From positions 1-6,728 of the forward strand of contig PWNM01000463.1 of NCBI GenBank assembly GCA_003557825.1: 6,728 bases of DNA, in the 5' to 3' direction. The stretch is from Candidatus Hydrogenedentota bacterium (GTDB lineage Bacteria; Hydrogenedentota; Hydrogenedentia; Hydrogenedentales; SLHB01). Shown here one piece after another: positions 5,694 to 6,728 of the stretch. The first letter of the stretch is position 1; each line of letters starts with the position of its first letter. The notes beneath the pieces are model-generated. The model saw nothing but the letters and a program-made list of their open reading frames with translations. It was not told the DNA's origin and searched no databases. Made by a program: the position numbers and the translations under genes.

Positions 5694-6728
5694 GCGGGTT
5701 GGTAGGCGCACTGATCGTGTTCGGGTTAGCCATTTTGGTGCAAGCCTTGTTCGCAGGATATGAGACGGGTTTTATTTCCACCAATCCCATTCGCATCCGC
5801 CATCTAGCAACCGAGGAAAACAACCCTCGGGCCGCTTGGTTATACGAGCATATCACCAATCCGGGCGTGTTTTTAACCACGCTGCTAATCGGAACAAATC
5901 TGGCAGTTATGACCGGAACGCTGGCCATAACCCGTCAATTGCACGATATGGGCATCCCAGCGCAGATCCATGACATTTTGGCCATCCTGGTCATCACGCC
6001 CATGCTGTTGATATTTGCGGAGATCATCCCCAAATCCATTTTTCGCACCCATCCAAACCGACTAACGTTGGCGCTATTGCCGCTCATTCGGATATTCTAT
6101 TATGTACTGGCTCCGCTTGCATGGCCCGCCTCGAGGCTAACGGCGGGACTGTTGCGGCTGACCGGAAACGAGGGTGAAAACATGAGTCCCCTCATGTCCT
6201 CTGTGGAGGACGTGCGAACGTTGGTGGATGAAAGCGCTGCTCAAGGGACCATACAACAGGAAGAACAGCGTATGATTCACTCTGTTTTCGATTTGCATGG
6301 CCAGCAAGCAACAGAAATCATGGTCCCGCGAATTGATATTCAGGGGTTGCCCGATACGTCCACACGAGACGAACTAATCGATTTGCTTGAATCATCCGGT
6401 CGTACCCGAATTCCGATTTACCACGAAACTATTGACGAGATCATCGGCGTTGCCAATGCCCATGATGTGCTCCTCGACGACGGACCCGAAGATGAAAGCA
6501 TTCAGCGGTTTATCCGGCCGGTACTGCATGTGCCCGACACCATCAAACTGGATACCCTGTTTACCAAAATGAAAAAGGGTAAACACCATATGGCCATCGT
6601 AACGGACGAATACGGCGGTACCGATGGGCTGATAACGATCGAGGACATCATCGAGGAGATCTTCGGCGAGATCCAGGACGAGCACGATACGGAAGAGCAC
6701 GGCATTCATCAAGTTGGACCGCGTGCAT
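5690..6728 (+). CDS. CNNM/CorC-type membrane protein (DUF21, CBS pair), copy 2 (3' partial)
   Basis: This frame opens at ATG 5690, which overlaps the stop of copy 1 by 4 bases (ATGA). It stays open to the window end, giving 346 visible residues. The DUF21 membrane domain begins directly at the N-terminus, with hydrophobic segments at about 4-22, 60-80, 95-113 and 124-144; there is no signal-like extension as in copy 1. The two CBS domains lie at about 208-262 and 274-330, with MVPRID at 211-216 and DEYGGTDG at 307-314. The C-terminal CorC/HlyC domain would lie beyond the window edge. Signature motifs of the membrane domain differ from copy 1: AGYETG (22-27) in place of SGSETA, and AEIIPK (110-115) in place of GEITPK. 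Family membership is clear. The changes may mean altered ion selectivity or a partner role to copy 1, which is inference. Confidence 0.92.
   Translation, partial: MSGLVGALIVFGLAILVQALFAGYETGFISTNPIRIRHLATEENNPRAAWLYEHITNPGVFLTTLLIGTNLAVMTGTLAITRQLHDMGIPAQIHDILAILVITPMLLIFAEIIPKSIFRTHPNRLTLALLPLIRIFYYVLAPLAWPASRLTAGLLRLTGNEGENMSPLMSSVEDVRTLVDESAAQGTIQQEEQRMIHSVFDLHGQQATEIMVPRIDIQGLPDTSTRDELIDLLESSGRTRIPIYHETIDEIIGVANAHDVLLDDGPEDESIQRFIRPVLHVPDTIKLDTLFTKMKKGKHHMAIVTDEYGGTDGLITIEDIIEEIFGEIQDEHDTEEHGIHQVGPRA

Noticed and set aside
5811..5830. Inverted repeat CCGAGG ... CCTCGG with an 8-base loop
   Set aside because: It lies early in the second CNNM/CorC coding sequence, with no T-tract and no neighbouring gene boundary; likely chance.

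Overview
The window is a compact, single-strand bacterial gene cluster. All genes run on the + strand and each overlaps the next, so there is no intergenic space. By eye the base composition is moderately GC-rich (mid-50s percent). I see no tRNA, rRNA, mobile element, CRISPR array, integrase or prophage gene. The sequence suggests a chromosomal housekeeping region of a bacterium whose phylum I cannot fix. A Firmicutes-like block (PhoH, 7TM-HD phosphohydrolase, YbeY) is joined to full-length membrane CorC/CNNM proteins. That combination would fit a diderm phylum outside the Proteobacteria, but this is inference from gene order only.

Layout: (1) positions 3-212, the C-terminal end of an unrecognised protein cut by the window start. 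(2) A PhoH-like (YbeZ/PhoL) ATPase ending at 1191. Its first ordinary start codon is GTG 274, but the reading frame looks coding from about 178-187. (3) 1188-3728, a large 7TM-HD phosphohydrolase of the PgpH/YqfF type with all seven expected metal-ligand positions. (4) 3725-4252, the rRNA-maturation endoribonuclease YbeY with its three-histidine zinc motif. (5) 4245-5693, a membrane CNNM/CorC-type protein (DUF21 + two CBS + CorC/HlyC domain) with an extra signal-like N-terminus. (6) 5690 to the window end, a second, divergent CNNM/CorC-type paralogue, truncated by the window edge.

How the genes fit together: PhoH-like/YbeZ and YbeY are established partners in 16S rRNA 3'-end maturation and ribosome quality control. 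YbeX (CorC) is the usual third member in Proteobacteria and is tied to magnesium homeostasis and ribosome metabolism. The 7TM-HD protein is the family that degrades cyclic di-AMP in Listeria. The cluster therefore puts ribosome maturation, a cyclic-dinucleotide turnover enzyme and putative Mg2+ transporters into one translationally coupled unit. No promoter or terminator is visible inside the window, so the transcript probably starts upstream and continues downstream.

The content is largely ordinary and conserved; I did not find a convincing new system. The points most worth a second look are the phoH start, which has no canonical start codon where homology begins, the tandem CNNM pair in which the second copy has altered signature motifs, and the hybrid gene order.
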